Below, piece by piece: positions 1 through 5,638 of a stretch of 6,961 nt of DNA. The stretch comes from Holophagales bacterium (GTDB lineage Bacteria; Acidobacteriota; Holophagae; Holophagales; Holophagaceae): the NCBI GenBank assembly GCA_031256155.1, contig JAIRRD010000129.1:1-6961 (forward strand), in the 5' to 3' direction. Within the stretch, counting starts at the first letter, position 1; every line of letters begins with the position of its first letter. The translations under genes were made by a program, and so were the position numbers. The notes beneath the pieces were generated by a model that was not told the DNA's origin, did no database searches, and saw only the letters and a list, made by a program, of their open reading frames with translations.

Positions 1-1164
1 GTCCGCGTCACCTTTTCCTATCAATATTTCAAATCCCCCTACCATCAATGACCTATAGCCTCTGCCTTTCCCATCCATGCGTCTGCCTGTTTTTTCCGAT
101 TCCACTTTCCGATTCCCCCGCTCAGTTTTGGTTTTATTTTTTTTGTTTGAAACAGAAGATTGTATTGTCGCTCCAATGCTTGAATCGCATAGAGTTTCAA
201 GTTCAATTAACTGCCGAACTCGCTCGCTCTCCAACAGGGCAATCCTTTCCAAACCCCTCTCGGCCTTTTTTACAGAATTAAACCACCTTTGAACAGTCTC
301 TTCCACACGCTGGCCAGGGGGTAACTCTATGTGCGCACCATCCAGCAGTTCAACGCTATGCATAGACCCTTTCAGTCTCCACAGTTCTGAGCGCAGTTTT
401 CCAGCAGGTTCACGCAGTGACAGCATGGATTGGTGGCGTGCGCGATCCTTCTCCAAAGCCTCGCCATAGCGTTCCAAACGCTGTCTTCTTTGAATAAATT
501 TACGATTCTCAGCTTGTTTCTTTGGTTGCAGCAATAGTTTTTCGGCCCGCTGCAAACTCCATGCCAGATGGCGGTTTAGCAAAGTGCCATCGCCGGGAAG
601 CACATCCGCAATCTGGCCGCACAAGGCGGCTTCAATGTTTTCCCCCCAAACTTCACGCCATTTGCGCATTGGGGGCGTATCTGATTCCGGTTCAGGCTGT
701 TTGGAGGGAAAAGGCGCTCCCATACCAATCCTGGCGGGATTCAAATCAATTCCATCCAGCCTGATACCGCCGCATCCAGGAATCGCCTGAAAAGCTAGAC
801 GCATCCCTTCAATTCGCCCTGTAACAGCCCGTCTTCGCAATTCAAATGCAATCCAGCGTTCCCTGGGATCGCCATGAACACCACAGAACCGTGCCCCCTT
901 TATTTCGGCAGACCACTTACGGCTCAAATCAGTTTTGGATTCAGCTTTTAAAACAGAATACGCCTCGCACTTTTCGAAAAGCATCCACAACTCTTGCGCT
1001 GGATTTAACAAAAACACCCAAGCTAAGCCGGGCTCAAGCCCGGCCCTCCTATCTGGCGCCCAGACCAGCCCAAGCGCCCTGTGCGAAGCCCAAACACTTT
1101 GAATTGCTCCCTCGCCCACTGACAAGCGGGCATTGGCGATGGCAAACAGCAACGGAGCTTCCAT
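1..1164 (-). CDS. NFACT-family (RqcH/Rqc2-like) ribosome quality control protein, 3' end cut by the window edge
   Basis: One uninterrupted minus-strand frame runs from an ATG at 1164 to base 1 (388 codons, no stop), so the C-terminus lies outside the window. Residues about 1-200 resemble a divergent NFACT-N domain. Residues about 200-330 are charged and helical, as in the family's coiled-coil middle, and contain the typical block LPPGQRVEETVQRWF (281-295). A basic, low-complexity linker follows (about 338-368). Then RGYRSLMVGGFEILIGKGDA (368-387) matches the opening of the NFACT-R (DUF814) domain. Family members bind the 50S subunit carrying an obstructed peptidyl-tRNA, and RqcH recruits tRNA-Ala to add alanine tails. 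The start is the first ATG after an in-frame TAA two codons upstream. No clear Shine-Dalgarno precedes it, so the start is less sure than the family call. The N-domain is too divergent for me to place the catalytic Asp-Arg pair with confidence, so tailing activity is inferred. The gene is divergent from clpP. Confidence 0.85.
   Translation of the reverse strand, partial: MEAPLLFAIANARLSVGEGAIQSVWASHRALGLVWAPDRRAGLEPGLAWVFLLNPAQELWMLFEKCEAYSVLKAESKTDLSRKWSAEIKGARFCGVHGDPRERWIAFELRRRAVTGRIEGMRLAFQAIPGCGGIRLDGIDLNPARIGMGAPFPSKQPEPESDTPPMRKWREVWGENIEAALCGQIADVLPGDGTLLNRHLAWSLQRAEKLLLQPKKQAENRKFIQRRQRLERYGEALEKDRARHQSMLSLREPAGKLRSELWRLKGSMHSVELLDGAHIELPPGQRVEETVQRWFNSVKKAERGLERIALLESERVRQLIELETLCDSSIGATIQSSVSNKKNKTKTERGNRKVESEKTGRRMDGKGRGYRSLMVGGFEILIGKGDAD
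1027..1044. repeat. Perfect G+C-rich palindrome inside the NFACT coding region (REP-like)
   Basis: GCCGGGCT (1027-1034) and AGCCCGGC (1037-1044) are exact inverted repeats separated by CA. The element lies within codons for about residues 40-47 of the NFACT-family protein and keeps the frame. It resembles the G+C-rich REP-type palindromes common between bacterial genes, but a single copy cannot define a family. Confidence 0.5.
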
Positions 1165-1177
1165 TAAGTTTTATAGC

Positions 1178-1193
1178 CATTTCACATGAAATG
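1178..1193. promoter_or_regulatory. 16-bp palindrome just upstream of the NFACT gene (possible operator)
   Basis: CATTTCA (1178-1184) and TGAAATG (1187-1193) are exact inverted repeats with a 2-bp centre. The site ends 14 bp before the NFACT start codon, where an operator or a small leader hairpin could sit. I do not recognise the binding protein, and no convincing minus-strand -35/-10 pair accompanies it. Confidence 0.25.
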
Positions 1194-1197
1194 AGCA

Positions 1198-1231
1198 TAT
1201 AGCAATTCAACTTAATTTTAGTTGAACTACC
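1198..1231. repeat. Palindromic repeat, copy A (degenerate)
   Basis: TATAGC (1198-1203) is followed by TTCAACT (1206-1212), a 7-base loop, AGTTGAA (1220-1226) and CTACC. It aligns with the palindrome at 6855-6889, with G-to-A changes in the arm and one extra loop base. The inner 7 bp pair perfectly, while two outer pairs are broken. It lies 33 bp upstream of the NFACT start and 184 bp upstream of clpP. Confidence 0.6.
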
Positions 1232-1274
1232 AAACGCAATTCTATTTGACCACAACTTAGTATAAAGGTATCCT

Positions 1275-1339
1275 GTATAGCGGTTCAATTTTTCATAGTT
1301 GAACTGCCACGTCAGAATTTGTTTGCAAATCATGGTTGC
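1275..1339 (+). repeat. Two-hairpin intergenic repeat, copy B
   Basis: This 65-bp stretch aligns without gaps to 6854-6918, with 47 identities and 18 differences, of which 17 are transitions. Hairpin 1 pairs GGTTCAA (1282-1288) with TTGAACT (1299-1305), including G-U wobble. Hairpin 2 pairs ATTTG (1317-1321) with CAAAT (1326-1330), with an outer stem at 1311-1314 and 1333-1336. It sits in the divergent NFACT/clpP intergenic region, 76 bp before clpP. Whether it works as RNA, as a protein site or is an inert mobile repeat is not known. Confidence 0.7.
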
Positions 1340-1352
1340 GTATTGCTTGCAG

Positions 1353-1381
1353 TTGGTTTTATCTGCTGTTAAGTGTAATAC
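1353..1381 (+). promoter_or_regulatory. Candidate sigma-70-type promoter for clpP
   Basis: TTGGTT (1353-1358) and TAATAC (1376-1381) are separated by 17 bp, which would start transcription near 1388 and give a leader of about 28 nt. The hexamers are only partial consensus matches. The area is rich in small symmetries: GTGTA-A-TACAC (1373-1383) overlaps the -10, and ACTATATAGT lies at 1393-1402. These could mark operator sites. No sigma-32 or CIRCE heat-shock signature is evident. Confidence 0.3.
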
Positions 1382-1415
1382 ACACGGAAGCTACTATATA
1401 GTGTGAAGGATCAAT

Positions 1416-2015
1416 ATGCTTGAACGCGCCTACTATCCGCCAATTGTCATTGAAGAGACACCAAAGGGCGAGCGCAGTTATGATATTTATTCCCGTCTGC
1501 TAAAAGACAACATTATCTTCATAGGCACTGCCATTGACGATACAGTTGCCAACGCCGTTGTTGCCCAAATGCTTTTTCTGGAATCCGAAGACCCAGACAA
1601 AGACATCCAGATATACATCAATTCCCCCGGCGGCGTAATCACATCCGGCCTGGCTATTTATGACACAATGCAATTTGTCAAAAACGACATTGTCACCTAT
1701 TGCATAGGCCAATGTTCTTCAATGGCCGCAGTACTCCTGGCCTCCGGCACAAAAGGCAAGCGCTTTGCCCTGCCAAACGGGCGGATAATGATCCATCAGC
1801 CTTCAGGCGGCGCACAAGGACAAGCGTCTGACATTGAAATTACTTTCAAAGAAATTCAGAGATTAAAAGAAATGCTTGCCAGTCTCATGTCCACCCACAC
1901 AGGACAGACAGCAAAAAAACTCATCAAAGATATGGATAGAGACTATTTCATGAATCCCAAAGAAGCCCTGGCGTATGGGCTTATTGACCGAGTACTGACA
2001 GAAAGGCCCTCCTAA
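1416..2015 (+). CDS. clpP: ATP-dependent Clp protease proteolytic subunit ClpP
   Basis: A 199-residue protein of normal ClpP length. ClpP forms a cytosolic double-heptamer serine protease fed by an AAA+ unfoldase (ClpX or ClpA). The catalytic triad is intact: Ser102 in GQCSSMAA, His127 in MIHQPSGG and Asp176 in DMDRDYF. The spacings Ser-His 25 and His-Asp 49 equal those of the E. coli enzyme. The substrate-strand motif [20 protein letters not shown] (67-86) is also present. The start is set by AAGGA at 1406-1410, 5 nt upstream. The short N-terminus before the conserved PPIVIEE block resembles the usual cleaved or gating segment. No tig, clpX or lon gene flanks it here. The gene is divergent from the NFACT/RqcH-like gene and followed by hisC across a small terminator-like hairpin. 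Confidence 0.97.
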   Translation: MLERAYYPPIVIEETPKGERSYDIYSRLLKDNIIFIGTAIDDTVANAVVAQMLFLESEDPDKDIQIYINSPGGVITSGLAIYDTMQFVKNDIVTYCIGQCSSMAAVLLASGTKGKRFALPNGRIMIHQPSGGAQGQASDIEITFKEIQRLKEMLASLMSTHTGQTAKKLIKDMDRDYFMNPKEALAYGLIDRVLTERPS

Positions 2016-2024
2016 ACCACAGCT

Positions 2025-2043
2025 TGCCTTCAAAGGCATTTTT
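2025..2043 (+). terminator. Small intrinsic terminator or attenuator between clpP and hisC
   Basis: TGCCTT (2025-2030) and AAGGCA (2033-2038) form a short stem directly followed by TTTTT (2039-2043), the layout of a Rho-independent terminator. The stem is only 5-6 bp, so termination is probably partial. It would reduce readthrough from clpP into hisC. The T tract abuts the hisC ribosome binding site at 2044-2049, so the hairpin could also affect initiation. Confidence 0.45.
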
Positions 2044-2056
2044 GAGGAGTACTGAC

Positions 2057-3178
2057 ATGACCGGCATTTCATCTAACAATTTTGAGCAGCTTGAAAAGAT
2101 CCCGCTCTATATTCCCGGAAAGCCCATACAAGAGGTAAAGCGGGAATTTGGCCTGGATCACATCGTCAAACTGGCCTCTAATGAGAACCCTTGGGGGCCA
2201 ACGTCTGCCGTAAAGGAAAGAATTTTTAAAGCCATCAACGGCAGTGCTGACGAAGGTGTTGGTTTTTACCCTGTTTCCGATGGCTTTTATCTGCGTCAGG
2301 CTATCGCAGAATACCGAAAAGTCAAGCTGAATCAAGTAGTGCTTGGCAACGGCAGTGCCGAAATTATTGAAATGGCCGCAAAGGCCTGCTTTATTACTGG
2401 CGGCAGCGCAATAGTACCGCGCCATAGTTTTGCCATTGGCGGCATTGCCACACAAACAGCCGGTGGCAGAGTAATTGAAACTCAGGCAACAGCCACCAAA
2501 GTTGATGTAGACGCAATACTAAAAGCAATACAGCCCGATACGAGAATGGTCTATATTGCCAACGCCAATAACCCAACAGGCGTTCAAATTGAGCGTGACG
2601 GAATTGCCCGTCTGGTTAAAGAAATTCGCAGTGATATTTTATTGGTTGTTGACCAGGCCTATGCGGAGTACTCCAGTCCAGGCGAATTTCCCGATGCCGC
2701 CGATTTCCTGAGCGAGAGGGAAAACCTGCTTGTCCTGCACACCTTCTCAAAGATATACGCTTTAGCCGCTTTGCGCATAGGGTACGGGCTTGGCAACGAG
2801 CGCATTATTACTCTGTTGGAACGAGTCCGCAGCCCATTCAACACCAACCATATCGCCCAGGTCGCTGCGGAAGTAGCAATAAAAGACCTAGAATTTATCA
2901 TATTTTGCCGCGAAAAAAATCAGCAGGCACGTGACACTTTTTTTGCCGAAGCCAAAAAACACCGCTGTACAGCCACAGGTAACGCGGGCAACTTTGTGCT
3001 CTTAGAGACCGCCATTCCCGCCCCTGATTTCTTCCGCGACCTGCTTAAAAAATCCGTCATTGTTCGCCCCATGCACGGATACGAACTTCCTTACCACATG
3101 CGCGTCTCCCTGGGACGTCCTGAAGAAATGGAAGCATTCTGGGAGGCGGCTGCCCCAATGCTGGACGGCGGCCGTTAA
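2057..3178 (+). CDS. hisC: Histidinol-phosphate aminotransferase (class I/II PLP enzyme)
   Basis: A 373-residue fold-type I aminotransferase. HisC converts imidazole-acetol phosphate and glutamate to L-histidinol phosphate and 2-oxoglutarate in cytosolic histidine biosynthesis. Visible landmarks are IVKLASNENPWGP (36-48), GNGSAEII (97-104, PLP phosphate region), NANNPTG (169-175), DQAYAEY (199-205) and HTFSKIYALAALRIGYG (228-244), where Lys232 is the Schiff-base lysine. MRVSLGRPEE (348-357) carries the substrate-carboxylate arginine, Arg349. The start at 2057 is chosen because GAGGAG (2044-2049) lies 7 nt upstream. An in-frame TTG at 2024 would add 11 residues but lies inside the terminator-like hairpin. 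Related aromatic aminotransferases share these motifs, so substrate choice is inferred. The next gene, ychF, begins 19 nt downstream, suggesting cotranscription. Confidence 0.9.
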   Translation: MTGISSNNFEQLEKIPLYIPGKPIQEVKREFGLDHIVKLASNENPWGPTSAVKERIFKAINGSADEGVGFYPVSDGFYLRQAIAEYRKVKLNQVVLGNGSAEIIEMAAKACFITGGSAIVPRHSFAIGGIATQTAGGRVIETQATATKVDVDAILKAIQPDTRMVYIANANNPTGVQIERDGIARLVKEIRSDILLVVDQAYAEYSSPGEFPDAADFLSERENLLVLHTFSKIYALAALRIGYGLGNERIITLLERVRSPFNTNHIAQVAAEVAIKDLEFIIFCREKNQQARDTFFAEAKKHRCTATGNAGNFVLLETAIPAPDFFRDLLKKSVIVRPMHGYELPYHMRVSLGRPEEMEAFWEAAAPMLDGGR

Positions 3179-3197
3179 ATTTATTTAAGAGGAATAC

Positions 3198-4298
3198 ATG
3201 GCTGTCAGATGCGGTATTGTCGGATTGCCCGGAGTCGGCAAGTCCGTATTATTTAACGCAATGACAAAAGGCAGCGCCGCGAGCGGCAGCTTTTTGTTTT
3301 GCACCACGTCGGCCACCACAGGTGTTGTTGACGTGCCAGACATCAGACTGCTGAAACTGGCCGAAATAGTGAATCCTCAAAAAATTGTACACGCCGCGCA
3401 GGAATTTGTGGATATACCAGGACTGGTCAGAGGCTCAAGCAAATGCGAAGGTCTTGGGAACAGCTTTTTAACCGATATCCGCGACATGAACGCCATTGTC
3501 CAGGTTGTCCGTTGCTTTGAAAACCCCGATATCCCACATGCGGAAGCCACACTTGACTCCGTAAGGGACATTGAAATTGTTGATATGGAACTTGTCATCA
3601 AAGACATGGAAGTACTGGAAAAATCCCTGGAGCGTCATCAAAAAACGGCCAGATCCGGCAACAAAGAAAGTCAGACCATGGTGGCAACCCTGGAAAAACT
3701 ACTCGCGACCCTTAACAACGGCAAATGGGTTTCCACAGTTGAATTGGATAAGGACGAACTCTTTTCGCTGAAAAGCTACTGCCTGCTCACACAAAAACCG
3801 ATGCTGCTGGTGGGGAATATTGACGAAAAAGACATACCCAACCCCTCAGCCAACCCCCACTACGCCGCGCTTGAAAAGGCTGCTGCAGAAAAGGGAATAC
3901 CCGTAATACCCATCTGCGCCAAACTTGAAGCCGACTTGACACAAATGGAGCCAGACGACCAAGCCATGTTTATGGAAGAAGCCGGACTGACTGAGCCGAG
4001 CCTGACGCGCCTCATCCGCGCCAGCTTCGCCTTACTTAACTTACAGACATATTTCACCGCCGGCCCAAAAGAAGTGCGCGCATGGACTATTCCCACAGGC
4101 GCAACGGCCCCCCAGGCAGCGGGCGTCATCCACAGTGACTTTGAACGCGGATTCATACGCGCCAAAGTCATTTCCTTTGACGACTTTGTGGCCTGTAACG
4201 GCGAGCATGGCGCAAAAGAAGCAGGCAAACAGCGCCAGGAAGGAAAAAACTACATCGTTAAAGACAGTGACGTAGTTGAGTTCCTGTTTAATGTTTAG
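3198..4298 (+). CDS. ychF: Ribosome-associated P-loop ATPase YchF (Obg family, OLA1-type)
   Basis: A 366-residue protein of usual YchF length. YchF is a cytosolic Obg-family NTPase that binds ribosomes, prefers ATP and is linked to translation and stress responses. G1 is GLPGVGKS (9-16). DIPG (72-75) is G3, followed by GLVRGSSKCEGLGNSFL (75-91). The G4-equivalent is NIDE (207-210), the NxxE form that gives ATP rather than GTP specificity. A helical insertion spans about 125-200, and a C-terminal TGS domain runs from about 283 (TYFTAGPKEVRAWTIPTG) to VEFLFNV. Oddly, switch I reads SFLFCTTSATTGVV where the family nearly always has NYPFCTIEPNVGVV, and the P-loop has G and V where N and T are usual. 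The start is supported by AGAGGA at 3188-3193. It is probably cotranscribed with hisC and converges with the DUF2891 gene. Confidence 0.95.
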   Translation: MAVRCGIVGLPGVGKSVLFNAMTKGSAASGSFLFCTTSATTGVVDVPDIRLLKLAEIVNPQKIVHAAQEFVDIPGLVRGSSKCEGLGNSFLTDIRDMNAIVQVVRCFENPDIPHAEATLDSVRDIEIVDMELVIKDMEVLEKSLERHQKTARSGNKESQTMVATLEKLLATLNNGKWVSTVELDKDELFSLKSYCLLTQKPMLLVGNIDEKDIPNPSANPHYAALEKAAAEKGIPVIPICAKLEADLTQMEPDDQAMFMEEAGLTEPSLTRLIRASFALLNLQTYFTAGPKEVRAWTIPTGATAPQAAGVIHSDFERGFIRAKVISFDDFVACNGEHGAKEAGKQRQEGKNYIVKDSDVVEFLFNV

Positions 4299-4312
4299 CT
4301 CTTTTAGCTCTT
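4295..4312. repeat. Tandem 9-bp duplication across two convergent stop codons
   Basis: TTAGCTCTT occurs at 4295-4303 and again at 4304-4312. The first copy holds the ychF TAG (4296-4298). The second holds the TAA of the minus-strand DUF2891 gene (4306-4304), and in that frame the first copy supplies a second TAA (4297-4295). No hairpin terminator separates the two convergent genes. Confidence 0.8.
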
Positions 4313-5377
4313 CCCTCTCGCTTCAAGCATGTGGACGGCAAAAGTTGCCAGCCAGTGTTCCCCTTCGTAGTTTCCGCTGGCGACAAAGGGAAGGCTGGCG
4401 TTTGCGTGGGCATCAGCCACATCCGATAAATTTGCCGCACGAGCCTCTTTTGCTGGCAAGTAATTCATCAGCGTATAGAGGTTTCTGGCGCGGCTCATAT
4501 TCAAACCGTCCAAATGCGCTATGCGGGGGTCACTGCGGTCTGAGACCACCGCCGGATTCAGGGAAAGGCGCTTCAAATCGGGCAAAAATTCCTTCAGCCA
4601 AACTCTAAATTTATCCCCATCCAGCACTTTAGCCATTAAAGCAGCTTCTTCCAGCGCTGGGCTGATAAAGTCCTCACCGCTCGGTTCAAATTTTAACGGG
4701 ACCGCCTTATCCCGCGCGAAATACAAATTCGCGCTCACAAGCAGCAGCGCCTCAAACTCCGTATCCTTAACTCCTCTGGCGTAATCCAGCGCCAGCGACA
4801 TTGAATAAGCCGTGTTTGAATGTACGCCAGTTCGATTCGGATAAGTCAGCTTAGGCAGGAAATCCATAAAGCGGCGCCTGAATTCTTTAGCAAGGGGCCG
4901 CACAGCCTCTGCCCAGGTTTTGGCCTTTGGGTGGTTGGAAGTCTCCAGTTCAGCAGATAGTTTAAGGAGCCACGCCCATCCGTAGGGTCGTTCAAAAGCC
5001 CTGTTTTCTCTGGAATCCAGATAATCATTTTCCACCTTCATTGCATCAGGCGTGAGATGTTTGTCCAGAACAGTTTGTATTTGATTTGACTCAGGCAGTT
5101 TGGGGAACTGCCTCAAGAGTCTGGCGAGCATCCAGTGGCCATGTACAGACGAATGCCAGTCATAGCAGCCATAAAAAGCTGGATGTAACTCCTTCGGTAG
5201 CTTCAGATCACTTCTGTTCCCCAGTACATGATCCAATTTATTTGGAAACTCCTGTTCAGCGCATTGCAGAGCCAACTTGGCAAAACGCGATGCTGAAGCA
5301 TCATTTAAAACCAGTAGCGGCGACTGTGCCAGAGCCGCAACAGAGAGCAAAGACCAAAAGAGTTTTCTGATGAACAT
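4304..5377 (-). CDS. Exported DUF2891-family protein of unknown function
   Basis: A 357-residue protein that I recognise as DUF2891. The N-terminus is a signal peptide: MFIRKL, a hydrophobic stretch to about residue 24, then ASA before Ser30 as a plausible cleavage site. This predicts a periplasmic protein. Conserved blocks are HPAFYGCYDWHSSVHGHW (65-82), ERPYGWAWLLKL (129-140), GVHSNTAYSMSLALDYAR (184-201), EPSGEDFISP (231-240), HLDGLNMSRA (288-297) and YEGEHWLATFAV (338-349). The density of His, Trp, Asp and Glu in these blocks, with helical spacers, suggests an alpha-helical enzyme with a polar pocket. I know of no established reaction. GGAGG (5386-5382) lies 4 nt before the ATG. A palindromic repeat sits in its leader region, and the gene converges on ychF with 5 nt between the stops. 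It looks complete and intact. Confidence 0.88.
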   Translation of the reverse strand: MFIRKLFWSLLSVAALAQSPLLVLNDASASRFAKLALQCAEQEFPNKLDHVLGNRSDLKLPKELHPAFYGCYDWHSSVHGHWMLARLLRQFPKLPESNQIQTVLDKHLTPDAMKVENDYLDSRENRAFERPYGWAWLLKLSAELETSNHPKAKTWAEAVRPLAKEFRRRFMDFLPKLTYPNRTGVHSNTAYSMSLALDYARGVKDTEFEALLLVSANLYFARDKAVPLKFEPSGEDFISPALEEAALMAKVLDGDKFRVWLKEFLPDLKRLSLNPAVVSDRSDPRIAHLDGLNMSRARNLYTLMNYLPAKEARAANLSDVADAHANASLPFVASGNYEGEHWLATFAVHMLEARGKS

Positions 5378-5392
5378 CCAACCTCCACATTT

Positions 5393-5423
5393 TATAGCGG
5401 TTTAACTACAATAAGTTATAGTC
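5393..5423 (-). repeat. Palindromic repeat, copy C (half intact, opposite orientation)
   Basis: TATAGCGGTTTAACT (5393-5407) is identical to one arm of the palindrome at 6855-6889. The next six bases, ACAATA, are the exact reverse complement of that copy's loop, so this copy is in the opposite orientation. The other arm matches only over AGTTA (5414-5418) before diverging. It lies 16 bp upstream of the DUF2891 start codon, between the gene and any promoter, without the second hairpin seen in copies B and D. Confidence 0.7.
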
Positions 5424-5536
5424 AAAGCCCTTGACAAACAGTACAGACAGGCAAGTAAGCACCGCCTACGCCTCCCATTTCGCTCCCCGCCGATGGCGGC
5501 TCGCTCCATTACGGCGCAGTCTAGCGCATCCGCACA
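5424..5536. other. Non-coding stretch with G+C-rich symmetric sequence
   Basis: No credible gene lies here. The sequence contains CCGCC-GAT-GGCGG (5488-5500), two copies of TCGCTCC (in CATTTCGCTCC and GGCTCGCTCC), and GCGC-AGTCTA-GCGC around 5515-5528. It is richer in G+C than the flanking intergenic DNA and looks like part of a dispersed or structured element. An open minus-strand frame crosses it but also runs through the flanking repeat and hairpin. Promoters for the DUF2891 gene (minus) and hydF (plus) must lie in or near it, but no convincing -35/-10 pair was found. Confidence 0.4.
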
Positions 5537-5574
5537 TTTTACTTGTGGAGCATTGTTATGCTCCACAAGTAAAA
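5537..5574. promoter_or_regulatory. Perfect 17-bp inverted repeat with a 4-nt loop upstream of hydF
   Basis: The arms 5537-5553 (TTTTACTTGTGGAGCAT) and 5558-5574 are exact reverse complements around a TGTT loop. The hairpin ends 64 bp before the hydF ATG. Neither strand has a T tract after the stem, so it does not look like an intrinsic terminator. It could be a leader structure for hydF, a protein-binding palindrome or a mobile repeat. Confidence 0.75.
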
Positions 5575-5638
5575 CGACTATAAATGGAACCGCCACACAC
5601 CACTTGTTTATCAACAGAATCGCTGGCAATATTTGGGT

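Noticed and set aside
48..1202. Several plus-strand open frames of 68-118 codons in the first 1.2 kb
   Set aside because: They lie opposite one continuous 388-codon minus-strand frame with recognisable NFACT-family blocks, and they have no ribosome binding sites or family features of their own.
1049..1333. Minus-strand 94-codon frame crossing the NFACT start
   Set aside because: It overlaps the NFACT gene in another frame and runs through two palindromic repeats. Nothing in its sequence looks like a protein family.
2024..2056. Upstream TTG start for hisC adding 11 residues
   Set aside because: The TTG lies in the terminator-like hairpin and has no ribosome binding site, whereas the ATG at 2057 has GAGGAG 7 nt upstream.
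5537..5574. The hairpin before hydF read as an intrinsic terminator
   Set aside because: No T tract follows the stem on either strand.
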